Positions 16,011-24,402 of a stretch of DNA of 64,000 bases are shown one piece after another. The notes below the pieces were generated by a model. That model saw only the letters and a program-made list of their open reading frames with translations, did not search any database and was not told where the DNA came from. A program made the position numbers and the translations under genes. This stretch comes from JARRON01 sp037383845. GTDB lineage: Bacteria; Pseudomonadota; Gammaproteobacteria; Steroidobacterales; XN24. Every line of letters starts with the position of its first letter. Positions within the stretch are counted from its first letter, which is position 1. The stretch is taken from positions 1 through 64,000 of the forward strand of contig JARRON010000031.1 in the NCBI GenBank assembly GCA_037383845.1, read 5' to 3'.

Positions 16011-16277
16011 CTACCCGAGCAGGTATTCCAGGAGGGGATTACGGAACAGGATCACCAGCACCACCACCAGGACGTATATGGCCAGCGACTCGATCATCGC
16101 CAGCCCGATGAACAGCGTGCGCGTGATGGAGCGTTCCGCCTCCGGCTGACGGGCCAGGGAGTCCAGCGCCTGCGCGATTGCCCGACCCATGGCCAGGGCC
16201 GGGCCGATAGCGCCCAGGGCGATAGCGATCGCGGCGACCGTCGTGGAGATGGAAACGAAGCTTGCGAGGTCTGTCAT
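16011..16277 (-). CDS. atpE: F-ATPase c (ring) subunit
   Basis: An 88-residue, two-helix proteolipid. Helix 1 is about residues 10–35, the polar loop contains LARQPEAE, and helix 2 contains the ion-carrying Glu63 in MIESLAIY. Compared with the sodium-binding ring of Ilyobacter, Glu63, Ser64 and Tyr68 are kept. The helix-1 glutamine ligand position is Met30 here, and the position after the Ser is Leu65. This points to proton rather than sodium binding. The start ATG at 16277 lies 4 bp after atpB. A longer open frame upstream overlaps atpB and is not used. Confidence 0.93.
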   Translation of the reverse strand: MTDLASFVSISTTVAAIAIALGAIGPALAMGRAIAQALDSLARQPEAERSITRTLFIGLAMIESLAIYVLVVVLVILFRNPLLEYLLG

Positions 16278-16281
16278 GGGT

Positions 16282-16950
16282 TTACTCCTGTCGCCCGCGG
16301 CCGCCGGCCTCGAGGGACTCGATGCCCCCCGCGATGTAGACCAGGGCCAACATGCCAAATATGTATGCCTGAACCAGGGCCTCGACGACGTGCAGCATCA
16401 GCAGGGGAACCGGCACCAGCAGCCCTCCCACCAGCAGCACGAGAAGGGCCGCGAGTTCGAGGCTGAAGATGTTTCCGAACAGCCGAACCGCCAGGGCCAC
16501 CGTCCGAGAGATTTCGCTGACGACGTTGAAAGGCAGCAGCAGCGGGTTCGGCTGGAGATAGTGCGCCAGGTATCCCCTGAGGCCGTGAATGCGGACGCCG
16601 AACCAGTGCACGGAGGCGAACACGACGACCGCCAGCGCGGTTGTCGTGGAGAGGTCGCCCGTGGGTCCGTGAAGCCCGGGGATGAGGCCCACCAGGTTGG
16701 CGAAGACGATAAAAATCCACAAGGTGCCTACCACCGGCAGGATGGTTCGCGCGTGGTCGGGCAGGACGTGGGCGATAGCGTCCTCGATGCTCGCCACGAC
16801 TCCTTCCACCGCCGTTTGCCAGGGCCCGGGCTCCAGCGCCATGTGCCGGGTGGTCAGCCAGCTGACCAGGCCGAGCACCAGCATGATGGCCCAGGTGACT
16901 ATCACCGTCCCGGATATGGGTCCAAGGCTGATGGTTTCCGTACCCGGCAT
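16282..16950 (-). CDS. atpB: F-ATPase a subunit
   Basis: A 222-residue polytopic membrane subunit that forms the ion half-channels against the c ring. The penultimate-helix motif SRTVALAVRLFGNIFSLE contains the essential arginine (AVRLFGN). The last helix (LMLHVVEALVQAYIFGML) carries the usual Glu and Gln. It starts 5 bp downstream of atpQ, leaving no room for another gene between them. Confidence 0.92.
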   Translation of the reverse strand: MPGTETISLGPISGTVIVTWAIMLVLGLVSWLTTRHMALEPGPWQTAVEGVVASIEDAIAHVLPDHARTILPVVGTLWIFIVFANLVGLIPGLHGPTGDLSTTTALAVVVFASVHWFGVRIHGLRGYLAHYLQPNPLLLPFNVVSEISRTVALAVRLFGNIFSLELAALLVLLVGGLLVPVPLLMLHVVEALVQAYIFGMLALVYIAGGIESLEAGGRGRQE

Positions 16951-16955
16951 CGTCT

Positions 16956-17264
16956 TCAGTCCCTGATGAACAAGGCCACGTTGACCGCTCCAACGACCAG
17001 GCCCAGAAAGATGAGCGTCAGGGTCCAGTGGATGGAATAGCCCTGCAGGCGCCCGTCCAGCCAGCGGCCGAGATAGGCGCCGGCGATGACGGGCGTTATC
17101 AGAAGGAAGCCGATGCTGCCCAGGTAAACCGTGTCGCCGATCAGGGTTCTCCGTTCCCGGGCGGCCTTGCGCATCCGGCCCGTCTGCCGCTGGAGACGGT
17201 CCTCGAGTTGCCGTCTTTCCCGGATGACCGCATCGTCGTCTCGCGGGCTGGGACGACCATTCAC
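16956..17264 (-). CDS. atpQ: AtpQ/AtpI-like two-helix assembly protein
   Basis: A 102-residue protein with a charged helical N-terminus (about 10–40) and two transmembrane helices (about 47–67 and 79–98). This matches the AtpI/AtpZ-like AtpQ of N-ATPase operons, thought to aid c-ring assembly. The ATG overlaps the atpC stop (ATGA). In typical N-ATPase operons atpR follows; here atpB follows directly. The symbol rests mainly on position and topology. Confidence 0.75.
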   Translation of the reverse strand: MNGRPSPRDDDAVIRERRQLEDRLQRQTGRMRKAARERRTLIGDTVYLGSIGFLLITPVIAGAYLGRWLDGRLQGYSIHWTLTLIFLGLVVGAVNVALFIRD

Positions 17265-17671
17265 GGCCTTGCCCTCCCCCGGCGACCCATCTCCCAGAGG
17301 CGCTTCAGCATCGCCTCTTCCAGTCCCTGCAGGGACAGCTTGATCTCCTTGAGAGCCTGCTCCTCCTCCATGATTTCATCGCGCAGGGCGTCATGGATGG
17401 TTTCGAAGTCATTTCCCAGCACGTAGTGCCGGGTGCTGAAGTGCAGCTCCCCTTCCGCCATGTAGACCACCGCTCCCGGCGCGGCCACGTACTGCCAGGG
17501 ACCCCGTCGGGTCCTGAAACGCGCCAGGCCGAACTCGAGGACCGTGAGCATCCGCTCGCGACCCGGCAGGATCCCGAAGCTCCCGGAGCCGTCCTCGGCC
17601 ACGAAACTCACGACGTCCTCGAGTTTTTCGTAACGCCTGGGGCTTTCCAGGTGCAGGCTCAGGGAGGTCAC
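17261..17671 (-). CDS. atpC: N-type F-ATPase epsilon subunit
   Basis: A 136-residue epsilon subunit starting at GTG in a GTGA overlap with atpD. The N-terminal beta-sandwich shows VSFVAEDGSGSFGILPGRERMLT, the family's signature region, and the C-terminal part forms the expected helical hairpin (MEEEQALKEIKLSLQGLEEA). It couples rotation to the catalytic head and can inhibit ATP hydrolysis. Confidence 0.9.
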   Translation of the reverse strand: MTSLSLHLESPRRYEKLEDVVSFVAEDGSGSFGILPGRERMLTVLEFGLARFRTRRGPWQYVAAPGAVVYMAEGELHFSTRHYVLGNDFETIHDALRDEIMEEEQALKEIKLSLQGLEEAMLKRLWEMGRRGRARP

Positions 17672-19032
17672 GGGTGGACCTCCTTCATGCTGCCGCGCAT
17701 GTAGCACTTGTCCTCGGGCACGTCGTCGTAGGTGCCCTTGAGGAACTCCTCGCAGTCGTCCAGCGTCGCCTCGAGCGGGACGGACTGGCCGGGTATTCCG
17801 GTGTGGTCGGCCACCACGTGGAAAGGCTGGGCGAAATAGCGCTGTATCTTCCGGGCGCGAAGCACGACGCGGCGGTCCTCCTCGGACAGCTCCTCCATGC
17901 CGAGCATGGTCAGGATGTCCTCGAGTTCCCGGTACCGGGCGAGGTGTTCCCGGACGCCCCGCGCAATGGCGTAATGACGCGCGCCGAGCACCATCCGGTC
18001 CATCGTCCGACTGCCCGAATCCAGGGGATCGATGGCCGGGTAGATGCCCTTGCTGGCCTGAGCCCGGGACAGGATCACCGTGGTGTCCAGGTGCTCCAGG
18101 ATGGCGGCCACCGCGGGATCCGTCATGTCGTCCGCGGGGACATAGACCGCCTGCACCGAGGTGATGGTGCCGGAGCCGGTGGACACGATGCGGTCCTCCA
18201 GGTCCGCCACCTCGGTGAGCAGCGTGGGCTGGTAGCCCACCGTCGCGGGCATGCGGCCGAGCAGGCCCGAGATCTCCGACCCGGCCTGCACGAAGCGATA
18301 GGCGTTGTCCATCAGCAGCAGCACTTCCCGGTGCAGGCTGTCGCGCAGGTACTCGGCATACGCCAGGGCGCTCATACCCACTCGGAATCGCACTCCCGGC
18401 GACTCGTCCATTTCGCCGAACACCATGGTCGTGTGGGGCATCACGCCCGCCTCCTGCATGGCGTGCCAGAGCTCGTGGCCTTCCCGGATACGCTCGCCGA
18501 CGCCGGCGAACACGGAAACACCCTGGTGGAGCCGCACGATGGCGTGCATGAACTCCATGATCAGCACCGTCTTGCCGACGCCGGCGCCGCCGAACAGCCC
18601 GGTCTTGCCGCCACGGGTGAAGGGGCACAGCAGGTCCACGACCTTGATCCCGGTCTCCAGCAACTCCGTGGCGGGGCGTGTTTCGCTCAGCGGCGGCGGT
18701 CGGCGAAGGATCTCGTGGAAAGCTTCCCCTGCCAGAGGATCGCCCCCGTCCAGCGGGGCACCGAAAACGTCCAGCAGCCGCCCGAGGCAGTCCCGGGTCA
18801 CCGGCACGCGAAGCGCATGGCCGGTATCGAACACGGGGGTACCCCGGCGGAGACCATCGGTCGAGTGCAGCGCGATCGCCTGGACGTGCCGGCTGTCGAC
18901 GTGCCGGTGGACCTCGAAGTGATAATCGTCATCACCGACGCGCCCGATCAGCGCGCGGTTAAGCGGGGGGAGGCGCTCGCACTGGACGTCTACGACCGGC
19001 GCTCCGGGCGGGGCACTGGCGGGGCTGTTCAT
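17668..19032 (-). CDS. atpD: N-type F-ATPase beta (catalytic) subunit, first gene of operon
   Basis: A 454-residue catalytic subunit. Its motifs are the P-loop GGAGVGKT, catalytic GVGERIREG, LLLMDNAYRFVQAGSE, SGLLGRMPATVGYQPTL and a DELSEED-like EELSEED. DESPGVRFRVGMSALAYAEY replaces the classic MNEPPGARxRV and is typical of divergent N-type beta chains. The ATG at 19032 is chosen; an in-frame ATG at 19050 is possible. Leading an atpDCQ-BEFAG series is the hallmark order of the alternative N-ATPase, usually a second ATPase next to the housekeeping one. Confidence 0.93.
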   Translation of the reverse strand: MNSPASAPPGAPVVDVQCERLPPLNRALIGRVGDDDYHFEVHRHVDSRHVQAIALHSTDGLRRGTPVFDTGHALRVPVTRDCLGRLLDVFGAPLDGGDPLAGEAFHEILRRPPPLSETRPATELLETGIKVVDLLCPFTRGGKTGLFGGAGVGKTVLIMEFMHAIVRLHQGVSVFAGVGERIREGHELWHAMQEAGVMPHTTMVFGEMDESPGVRFRVGMSALAYAEYLRDSLHREVLLLMDNAYRFVQAGSEISGLLGRMPATVGYQPTLLTEVADLEDRIVSTGSGTITSVQAVYVPADDMTDPAVAAILEHLDTTVILSRAQASKGIYPAIDPLDSGSRTMDRMVLGARHYAIARGVREHLARYRELEDILTMLGMEELSEEDRRVVLRARKIQRYFAQPFHVVADHTGIPGQSVPLEATLDDCEEFLKGTYDDVPEDKCYMRGSMKEVHP

Positions 19033-19231
19033 GGTGCGATGACCTTGCAACTGCTCTTGGTCCGCGTTTTCGTGCCGGCCAGCTTCTTGGCCTGCGGAGT
19101 CGGCAGCGGGACGGAGCGGTCTCGATCATGGGCCGGGGCCACACTCCACCCAGGAGCGGCTTGCGCACCGGTGGGCTGTCCGGCGAATCAACCGGAACGG
19201 GTGATCCGGATTCGGTGTTCTCTCGATACTC

Positions 19232-19260
19232 AGTATTGGAGCGCCCCCGGGCTTTCGCAA
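19232..19260 (-). promoter_or_regulatory. Candidate sigma-70 promoter of the N-ATPase operon
   Basis: On the minus strand TTGCGA (19255–19260) and AATACT (19232–19237) are 17 bp apart, each four of six to consensus, in the only AT-enriched part of the gap before atpD. It implies a leader of about 190 nt. The rest of 19033–19299 shows nothing else convincing. Confidence 0.4.
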
Positions 19261-19299
19261 TATGTAGTTTGCGAGGGGCCGCAGTGGCTTCCGGGGACC

Positions 19300-20268
19300 T
19301 CAACCGGGGGGAAAGAGCGGCGAGCCGCTGCGTTCATGCCACTCCAGGATGCCTCGCCAGATCTCCTCGGCATCCTCGGCGTACCAGAACAGGTCCCGGT
19401 CTTCCTCGTCGATCACCCCCTCGCCCGCGAGAAAATCCACGTCGACCGCCCGCCGCCACCACGCCTCGCCCACCAAAATGACCGGCAGCGGCCGGATTTT
19501 CCGGGTCTGGACCAGGTTGAGGGTCTCGAACAGTTCGTCCAGCGTGCCGTAGCCGCCGGGGAAAGCCACCAGGGCGCGCGTTCGCAGCAGGAAATGCAGC
19601 TTCCGCAGCGCGAAATAATGGAAGCGCAGGCACAGTTCCGGAGTGACGTACGGGTTGGGGTACTGCTCCCGCGGCAGGGTAATGTTCAGGCCGACCGTCT
19701 TCGCGCCCACCTCGTGGGCTCCCCGGTTCGCCGCTTCCATCAAGCCGGGGCCACCCCCGGTCATCATCACCAGCCGGCTGTCCGACGGGCCTCCGCCCGA
19801 GTTGCCCACGAGCCGCCCAAGCAGCCGGGCAACCTCGTAGAAGCGGCTGTTATCCAGCACCCGGCGGGCGCGGGCCACCGCCGCCTCCAGGTGGTCGTCG
19901 CCCGGCGCTCTTGCCTGGCGCGCCCGGACCTCGTCCAGCTTCAGGCGGGCAGCCCGCGGCTCCATGATCCTTGTGCCCCCGAAGGCCACGACAGTGGCCT
20001 GGATGCCATGCTGCCGCAGCAGCAGTTCCGCCTTCTGGTAGTCCAGCTGGAGGCGGACTCCCCGGTTTTCGTCGAGTGCGAGGAACTCCACGTCCTCGTC
20101 CGCCTGACGGTAGCCCGGGCTGGCCATGATCTGGCGGACCCGGGCCGGTGCCTCCGGGTCCACCGCGCCGGACTTGGGCTCGTCAGAAGGCAGCGGCTCG
20201 CGGCGCAGACGGGGGTGGGCGGGGGGCGGGACCTGAGGTCTGCCCGGGCTTCGGGATGCGCCGCTCAC
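19300..20268 (-). CDS. LOG-family (lysine-decarboxylase-like fold) protein
   Basis: A 322-residue protein of the LOG/TIGR00730 superfamily. It shows the nucleotide-binding motifs MMTGGGPGLMEAANRGA and FPGGYGTLDELFE (PGGxGTxxE). The family includes cytokinin-activating phosphoribohydrolases and nucleotide monophosphate glycosidases; annotation as lysine decarboxylase is a misnomer. The N-terminal about 120 residues precede the core, as in the longer bacterial members. The start is uncertain: GTG at 20268 is used here, and an ATG before ASPGYRQAD is an alternative. The gene is upstream of the ATPase operon on the same strand, 200–270 bp away. Confidence 0.8.
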   Translation of the reverse strand: MSGASRSPGRPQVPPPAHPRLRREPLPSDEPKSGAVDPEAPARVRQIMASPGYRQADEDVEFLALDENRGVRLQLDYQKAELLLRQHGIQATVVAFGGTRIMEPRAARLKLDEVRARQARAPGDDHLEAAVARARRVLDNSRFYEVARLLGRLVGNSGGGPSDSRLVMMTGGGPGLMEAANRGAHEVGAKTVGLNITLPREQYPNPYVTPELCLRFHYFALRKLHFLLRTRALVAFPGGYGTLDELFETLNLVQTRKIRPLPVILVGEAWWRRAVDVDFLAGEGVIDEEDRDLFWYAEDAEEIWRGILEWHERSGSPLFPPG

Positions 20269-20600
20269 GCCGTGGGTCCGGGCATGCCGGCGTGGAACGC
20301 GGCTGGGCCTGAGCGGTTCATACGTGGAGCATCGTCCACGTCCGTGAAGGTTTCCATCACGGTAAACCGACACGCGGTTAAGGAGTCCCGTCACTCCATC
20401 TCCTTGCGAAGTCGAATTTCCCGGCGTGGACCCAGCGACAGGCCAGCTTGCCGGCCGGTCTCATTGGCACCCTTTCCATGGGGACTCTCTGCAACCTCCA
20501 TGCCGATGCCCCCTCAGGCGCATGGACTCGCAAAGGCGCAGGCACGGAGAAAAAATGACAGGGCGAAAAGGAGAGACCTTCTCACGCGACGGGCCCCGGC
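20269..20600. other. 332-bp gap between pirin and LOG genes
   Basis: No gene, terminator or strong promoter is visible. It contains a purine-rich stretch around 20528–20575 that resembles the degenerate GCAAAGGCGCAGGCACGGAG-type repeats scattered through many environmental genomes. One copy is not enough to call a repeat. Confidence 0.4.
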
Positions 20601-21470
20601 TCACCGCTCGGGAAGCGGCACGGATTCGCTCTCGCCGGGGACGGGGTCGAAACGCCCCGCTTTCCAGCCCCTCTTCGCTTTCTCGATCCGGTCGGGATCG
20701 CTGGAGACGAAGTTCCACCAGATGTGGCGCTCACCGTCCAGGGGCGCCCCGCCCAGGAGCACGGCCCGTGCCCCGTCGGCCGCGACCAGGGTGAGCCGGT
20801 CTCCCCGCGTCAGCACCACCAGCGTACCTGCGTCGATGTCCTGGCCGTCCAGGCGGACGCTGCCGGACGCTACGTACACCGCGCGTTCGAAGTGCGCGGC
20901 GCCTATCGTGGTGCTGCCGCCCGGCCGCAGCCGGACGTCCACGAACAGGGTGGGCGACGCCACGGCCACCGGAGACCGCATGCCCATCGTTTCGCCGGCC
21001 ACGAGGGTCAGCGTCGCTCCGTCGTGCTCCAGCATGGGCAGCCGGTCGGACGGGTAATGAGCGAACTCGGGCTCGGCGTCCTCCGCCGCGCGGGGCAGGG
21101 CCACCCAGCTCTGCAGCCCGTGCAGCCGCGACGTTCCGGCCCGGTCCTCCGGCCCGCTCCGCTCTGAATGGACGATGCCGCGCCCGGCGGTCATCCAGTT
21201 GACGTCCCCGGGCCGGATCACCTGCACGGTACCCAGGCTGTCCCGGTGGACAAGCTCGCCCTCGAACAGGTAGGTGACGGTGGCCAGGCCGATATGGGGA
21301 TGGGGCGGGACGTCGATGCCGCGCCCGGGAGGCAGCTCCACCGGCCCCATGTGATCAAGAAAGATGAAGGGCCCGACCGTCCGCAGCCGCCCTGCCGGAA
21401 GCACCCGCCCCACCGCCATGCCCCCCAGGTCCCGCTGCCGCGCCCTGATGCGTTTCGGTGTCTCCCCCAT
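20601..21470 (-). CDS. Pirin-family protein (bicupin)
   Basis: A 289-residue bicupin. The metal ligands of pirin are all present: His57 and His59 (PPHPHIG), His101 and Glu103 (VHSER). The second cupin (about 185–260) is the non-metal half. Family members act as quercetinase-like oxygenases or redox-sensing co-regulators; the substrate here is unknown. The gene starts 30 bp after the LytTR regulator and is probably cotranscribed. Confidence 0.92.
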   Translation of the reverse strand: MGETPKRIRARQRDLGGMAVGRVLPAGRLRTVGPFIFLDHMGPVELPPGRGIDVPPHPHIGLATVTYLFEGELVHRDSLGTVQVIRPGDVNWMTAGRGIVHSERSGPEDRAGTSRLHGLQSWVALPRAAEDAEPEFAHYPSDRLPMLEHDGATLTLVAGETMGMRSPVAVASPTLFVDVRLRPGGSTTIGAAHFERAVYVASGSVRLDGQDIDAGTLVVLTRGDRLTLVAADGARAVLLGGAPLDGERHIWWNFVSSDPDRIEKAKRGWKAGRFDPVPGESESVPLPER

Positions 21471-21500
21471 GGCTCCGCTCCTCGCCCGCGACGGTCCGGC

Positions 21501-22466
21501 CTAGTCGCCGGACGGTTCCGGATAGTAGCGGGCGTCCCGACCGTAGCGGGCCACCACGTCCTTCTGGCGTCGGCGGCTCACCGGCGCTTCGAGGCCGCCG
21601 GTAAGCAGGCAGACCATGCCCGAAGACTTCCTCCGGACACCGAGCACGTGGCGCCCGGCCACCCAGTGAGACCGGTGCACGCGAAGCCCGGCGTCGCCGA
21701 GCTCGGCCTCCGCATCCGCCAGGTTGTACAGCACCATCGTGCGGCCGCGGGTCGTGTAAACGTGAAGGTAGTGCAGATCCGAGGTCAGGAGCACGACGTC
21801 GGTGCCCAGCGCCTCGGGCAACCGGGCCAGCAGGCCCTCCCCCGCCGGCGAAGGCCCGGGATCTTCCGCAGGTGTCCGGGGTGGGGTGGCTGCCGCTTCC
21901 GGCCCGTTTCCGGCCGTCCCCACCCGGGGGCTTTTCCCGGCCGCCGCCGCCGATGCCGGCGCTTCCGGTTCCGGCGCGGGCGGCATGCCCGTGCTGCCGA
22001 GCCGCATCAGCCTGGGCAGATTCACCAGCACCCAGGCCAGAAGGAACGGCGGGGCGAGGCCGGCAAACTCGTCCAGCCACAGCCATAAAAATCCCTGGCT
22101 GCCGGCGCCAGCGAGGGCTGCACCCCCTTCGCCGATCCCGAAAGCCCACTCGATGGCCAGCGCCAGCAGGGAAAAGCCCACGGCGGCCAGGACGCCAGAG
22201 GCGAGGACGAAACCCATGGGAGGCAGCCTGCGGGCCACGTGCAGCCGGCTGAGCAGCGCCGAAGCCAGCACGATGCAGGGGACGGCCGCCACGCCGTGCA
22301 GCACCCAGAAAAACAGCGCGCCCGCCGCGCCCAGCTCGGCCGAGCCCTCCGGCTCCATCAGACCGAATATGGCCCCGAGGAGGACGAAGGCCACCGTCAC
22401 CAGCCTGACGAAGCCTTCGTCCAGGAACCGGGATGCGTCTCCCCGCGCGGCTGCCTCGCTCACCAT
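21501..22466 (-). CDS. Membrane-bound LytTR-family transcription regulator
   Basis: A 321-residue protein with four predicted transmembrane helices (about 20–36, 48–70, 85–106, 125–148), a low-complexity Ala/Pro linker (about 160–215), and a C-terminal LytTR DNA-binding domain. The domain shows VVLLTSDLHYLHVYTTRGR and RVHRSHWVAGRHV. Such proteins sense a signal in the membrane without a separate kinase and bind paired repeats. It is followed by pirin and diverges from the beta-barrel gene at 22634, the two most likely targets. Confidence 0.88.
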   Translation of the reverse strand: MVSEAAARGDASRFLDEGFVRLVTVAFVLLGAIFGLMEPEGSAELGAAGALFFWVLHGVAAVPCIVLASALLSRLHVARRLPPMGFVLASGVLAAVGFSLLALAIEWAFGIGEGGAALAGAGSQGFLWLWLDEFAGLAPPFLLAWVLVNLPRLMRLGSTGMPPAPEPEAPASAAAAGKSPRVGTAGNGPEAAATPPRTPAEDPGPSPAGEGLLARLPEALGTDVVLLTSDLHYLHVYTTRGRTMVLYNLADAEAELGDAGLRVHRSHWVAGRHVLGVRRKSSGMVCLLTGGLEAPVSRRRQKDVVARYGRDARYYPEPSGD

Positions 22467-22633
22467 GGATTCAAAGACTTACCCGTGTCTACCGTTGGTG
22501 GGAAATTCCGGCCGCTCGTGCATCGGACCCCCGGCTGCCGAATCGGAACTCCCATTGTGCCGAAATTCGGGCCAGCGGCGGGGCAACCCGTCCGGCTTCA
22601 GTCAACTTTCCCGAAAACACGGAGACCGGATTC

Positions 22634-23347
22634 ATGTTGAAGACACTTGCGCGGGGCGCAGCCCTGCTGGCCCTCGCTCCCCTGGGTGCGGCGGCAGACG
22701 AGCCGTTCAGCTTTATCGACCTGCGCCTGGTCGGCACCGCCGACGGGGGTGGCTTTACCGAGGACCTGGGACCCGATGGCTCCCTGGCCGGCAGGGTGGA
22801 CGACGGCCTGGGCTGGGGCCTGCGCGGCGCCTGGGAGTTCGCCCCGCGATGGCACCTCTACGGCGAGTGGGGCGTGTCCAACACAACCCTGAAGGCAGAG
22901 CTTCGGGAACCGGGAGGCTCCCGGCTCGCCTCCGGGGAATCCGATTTCGACATGACCCGCTACGCCCTGGGCGTGGGTTACGCCTGGCCGGTGGGCCAGG
23001 ACTGGCAGGTCTACGGCCGCGTGACCTATGACTTCATCGAGTACGGCGACTTCGACGCGTTCGAGCTGGACGGTCTCGGGACGGTGAATCTCGACGACGA
23101 GGACGACAGCGGCGTGGGCGCCACCGCCGGCGCCCGGTGGTTCGGGGAGCGCTGGGAGCTGGACGGCTGGCTCCGCTACACGTCCGTGGGCGAGCTTGCC
23201 CAGGACGGTGACAGTGTCGGGTTCGACAACGACCTGGGCGGCGGTGTGCGGGGCCTGTTCCACGTCACCGACCGCTGGAGCCTGGGGGCTGACTACGAGC
23301 TGGCAGACATCGACACCTGGTCGGCGTTTGTCCGCTTCAGCTTCTGA
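22634..23347 (+). CDS. Outer-membrane beta-barrel protein
   Basis: A 237-residue protein with a signal peptide (about 1–21, LGAAA). The mature part is built of alternating amphipathic strands rich in Gly, Trp, Tyr and Asp (LGWGLRGAWEFAPRWHLYGE, YALGVGYAW, SAFVRFSF). It ends in Phe, the C-terminal signature for outer-membrane insertion. Eight to ten strands are likely, as in OmpW/OmpX-like or opacity-type barrels. The function is unknown. It diverges from the LytTR regulator. Confidence 0.82.
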   Translation: MLKTLARGAALLALAPLGAAADEPFSFIDLRLVGTADGGGFTEDLGPDGSLAGRVDDGLGWGLRGAWEFAPRWHLYGEWGVSNTTLKAELREPGGSRLASGESDFDMTRYALGVGYAWPVGQDWQVYGRVTYDFIEYGDFDAFELDGLGTVNLDDEDDSGVGATAGARWFGERWELDGWLRYTSVGELAQDGDSVGFDNDLGGGVRGLFHVTDRWSLGADYELADIDTWSAFVRFSF

Positions 23348-23356
23348 GGCAGCGTG

Positions 23357-23386
23357 GCCCCCGGTCATGCACCGCTGGCCGGGGGC
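23357..23386 (+). terminator. Possible terminator after the beta-barrel gene
   Basis: An 8-bp GC stem, GCCCCCGG (23357–23364) with CCGGGGGC (23379–23386), has a 14-base loop and begins 9 bp after the stop codon. It lacks a U-tract, so it could be weak or only an mRNA 3' end stabiliser. Confidence 0.35.
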
Positions 23387-23532
23387 GACTCCGTTCGTGA
23401 AGAAGTCGGGCCGCTGGTGCAGCAGCCAACGGAACCCGGCGGATCCCGGCCTATGCTTTCCCGTCGCGCAAATCTCCGACTGCCTGGCGATCCGCCGGAT
23501 TCCGCCCTCACTGCTCAACCAGGGAATTCGCC

Positions 23533-24375
23533 ATGAATCCACGTGAACGTGCCTTTGCTCTTTGTGTTGCCTTCGTTTTCTCTGCGTTTGCGGCCGGCAC
23601 GGCCCGGGCACAGGAGACGGCGGATAAAGCCATCGTGCCGCTGCCTTCCGTCATCGACGTGACCCGCGGCGAACGCTGGGGCGTTGCCCTGGGAGCAGGC
23701 CTCGAGTACGAGTCGGCCTACGACGGCTCCGACGAATACGAGACGGAATTCGAACCGGCCGGCGCGGTCCAGTGGCGCTGGGACGACCAGATGGTCTTCT
23801 GGGAAGGCATCGAGCTGGGCTGGCGGGGCCTGGCATCGCCGGACTGGCTGCTGCAGGCCGGCATCCGGTACGAGGACGGGCTGGAGCCGGACGACTCGGA
23901 CGACGGCCGCCTGGAGGGCATCGCCGAGCGGGACTCCCACGTGGTCGGCTTTTTCGAGGCCCGGCGGACCCTCGGTGACAACTGGCGGAACTGGGTGGGC
24001 GCACGGCTGATGGGCGGGCCGAGCGATTTCGGCTGGCTCGGCGTCCTGGCCCTTGGCCACCGGTTCGGGGACCGGGTCGACGGCACCGGCACCGAGGTGT
24101 TCGCGTTCGCCACCTTCGGCACCAGCGACTTCATCAACAAGGATTTCGGCATCGGGCCCGAGGACTCCGTGAATTCCGGGCTGCCGGAGACGGACCTGGA
24201 CGGCGGCTATCGCTCGGTGGGCGTGACGCTGGTGGATCGCCGCTACCTCACCCGGCACCTGCACCTGATTGCCCAGGCCGGCGCGGAGCTTTACAGCAGC
24301 GACATCCGGGACAGTCCCATCGCCCGGGAAGACTACGAGTTCGAGATCGGGCTCTCGCTGGTGTGGGTCTTCTGA
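23533..24375 (+). CDS. MipA/OmpV-family outer-membrane protein
   Basis: A 280-residue barrel with a signal peptide (1–26, ending ARA). The first mature strand (RWGVALGAGLEYESAYDGSD) and the P-A-G-AVQWRW motif that follows are characteristic of MipA/OmpV, and the chain ends in aromatic VWVF. Family members scaffold murein-synthesis complexes (MipA) or act as osmolarity-related porins. It is separate from the upstream barrel (185-bp gap) and converges with proA. Confidence 0.85.
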   Translation: MNPRERAFALCVAFVFSAFAAGTARAQETADKAIVPLPSVIDVTRGERWGVALGAGLEYESAYDGSDEYETEFEPAGAVQWRWDDQMVFWEGIELGWRGLASPDWLLQAGIRYEDGLEPDDSDDGRLEGIAERDSHVVGFFEARRTLGDNWRNWVGARLMGGPSDFGWLGVLALGHRFGDRVDGTGTEVFAFATFGTSDFINKDFGIGPEDSVNSGLPETDLDGGYRSVGVTLVDRRYLTRHLHLIAQAGAELYSSDIRDSPIAREDYEFEIGLSLVWVF

Positions 24376-24402
24376 GCCCCGGCGGTCACCGGCGAACGGC
24401 CT

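Noticed and set aside
20520..20580. Purine-rich GCAAAGGCGCAGGCACGGAG stretch as a dispersed repeat.
   Set aside because: A single copy in this window. A genome-wide count would be needed to call it.
17674..21057. A 1127-codon open frame on the plus strand opposite atpD, the LOG gene and pirin.
   Set aside because: It is antisense to genes with clear catalytic motifs. Its product is an irregular His/Gly/Gln-rich string typical of the complement of GC-rich coding DNA.
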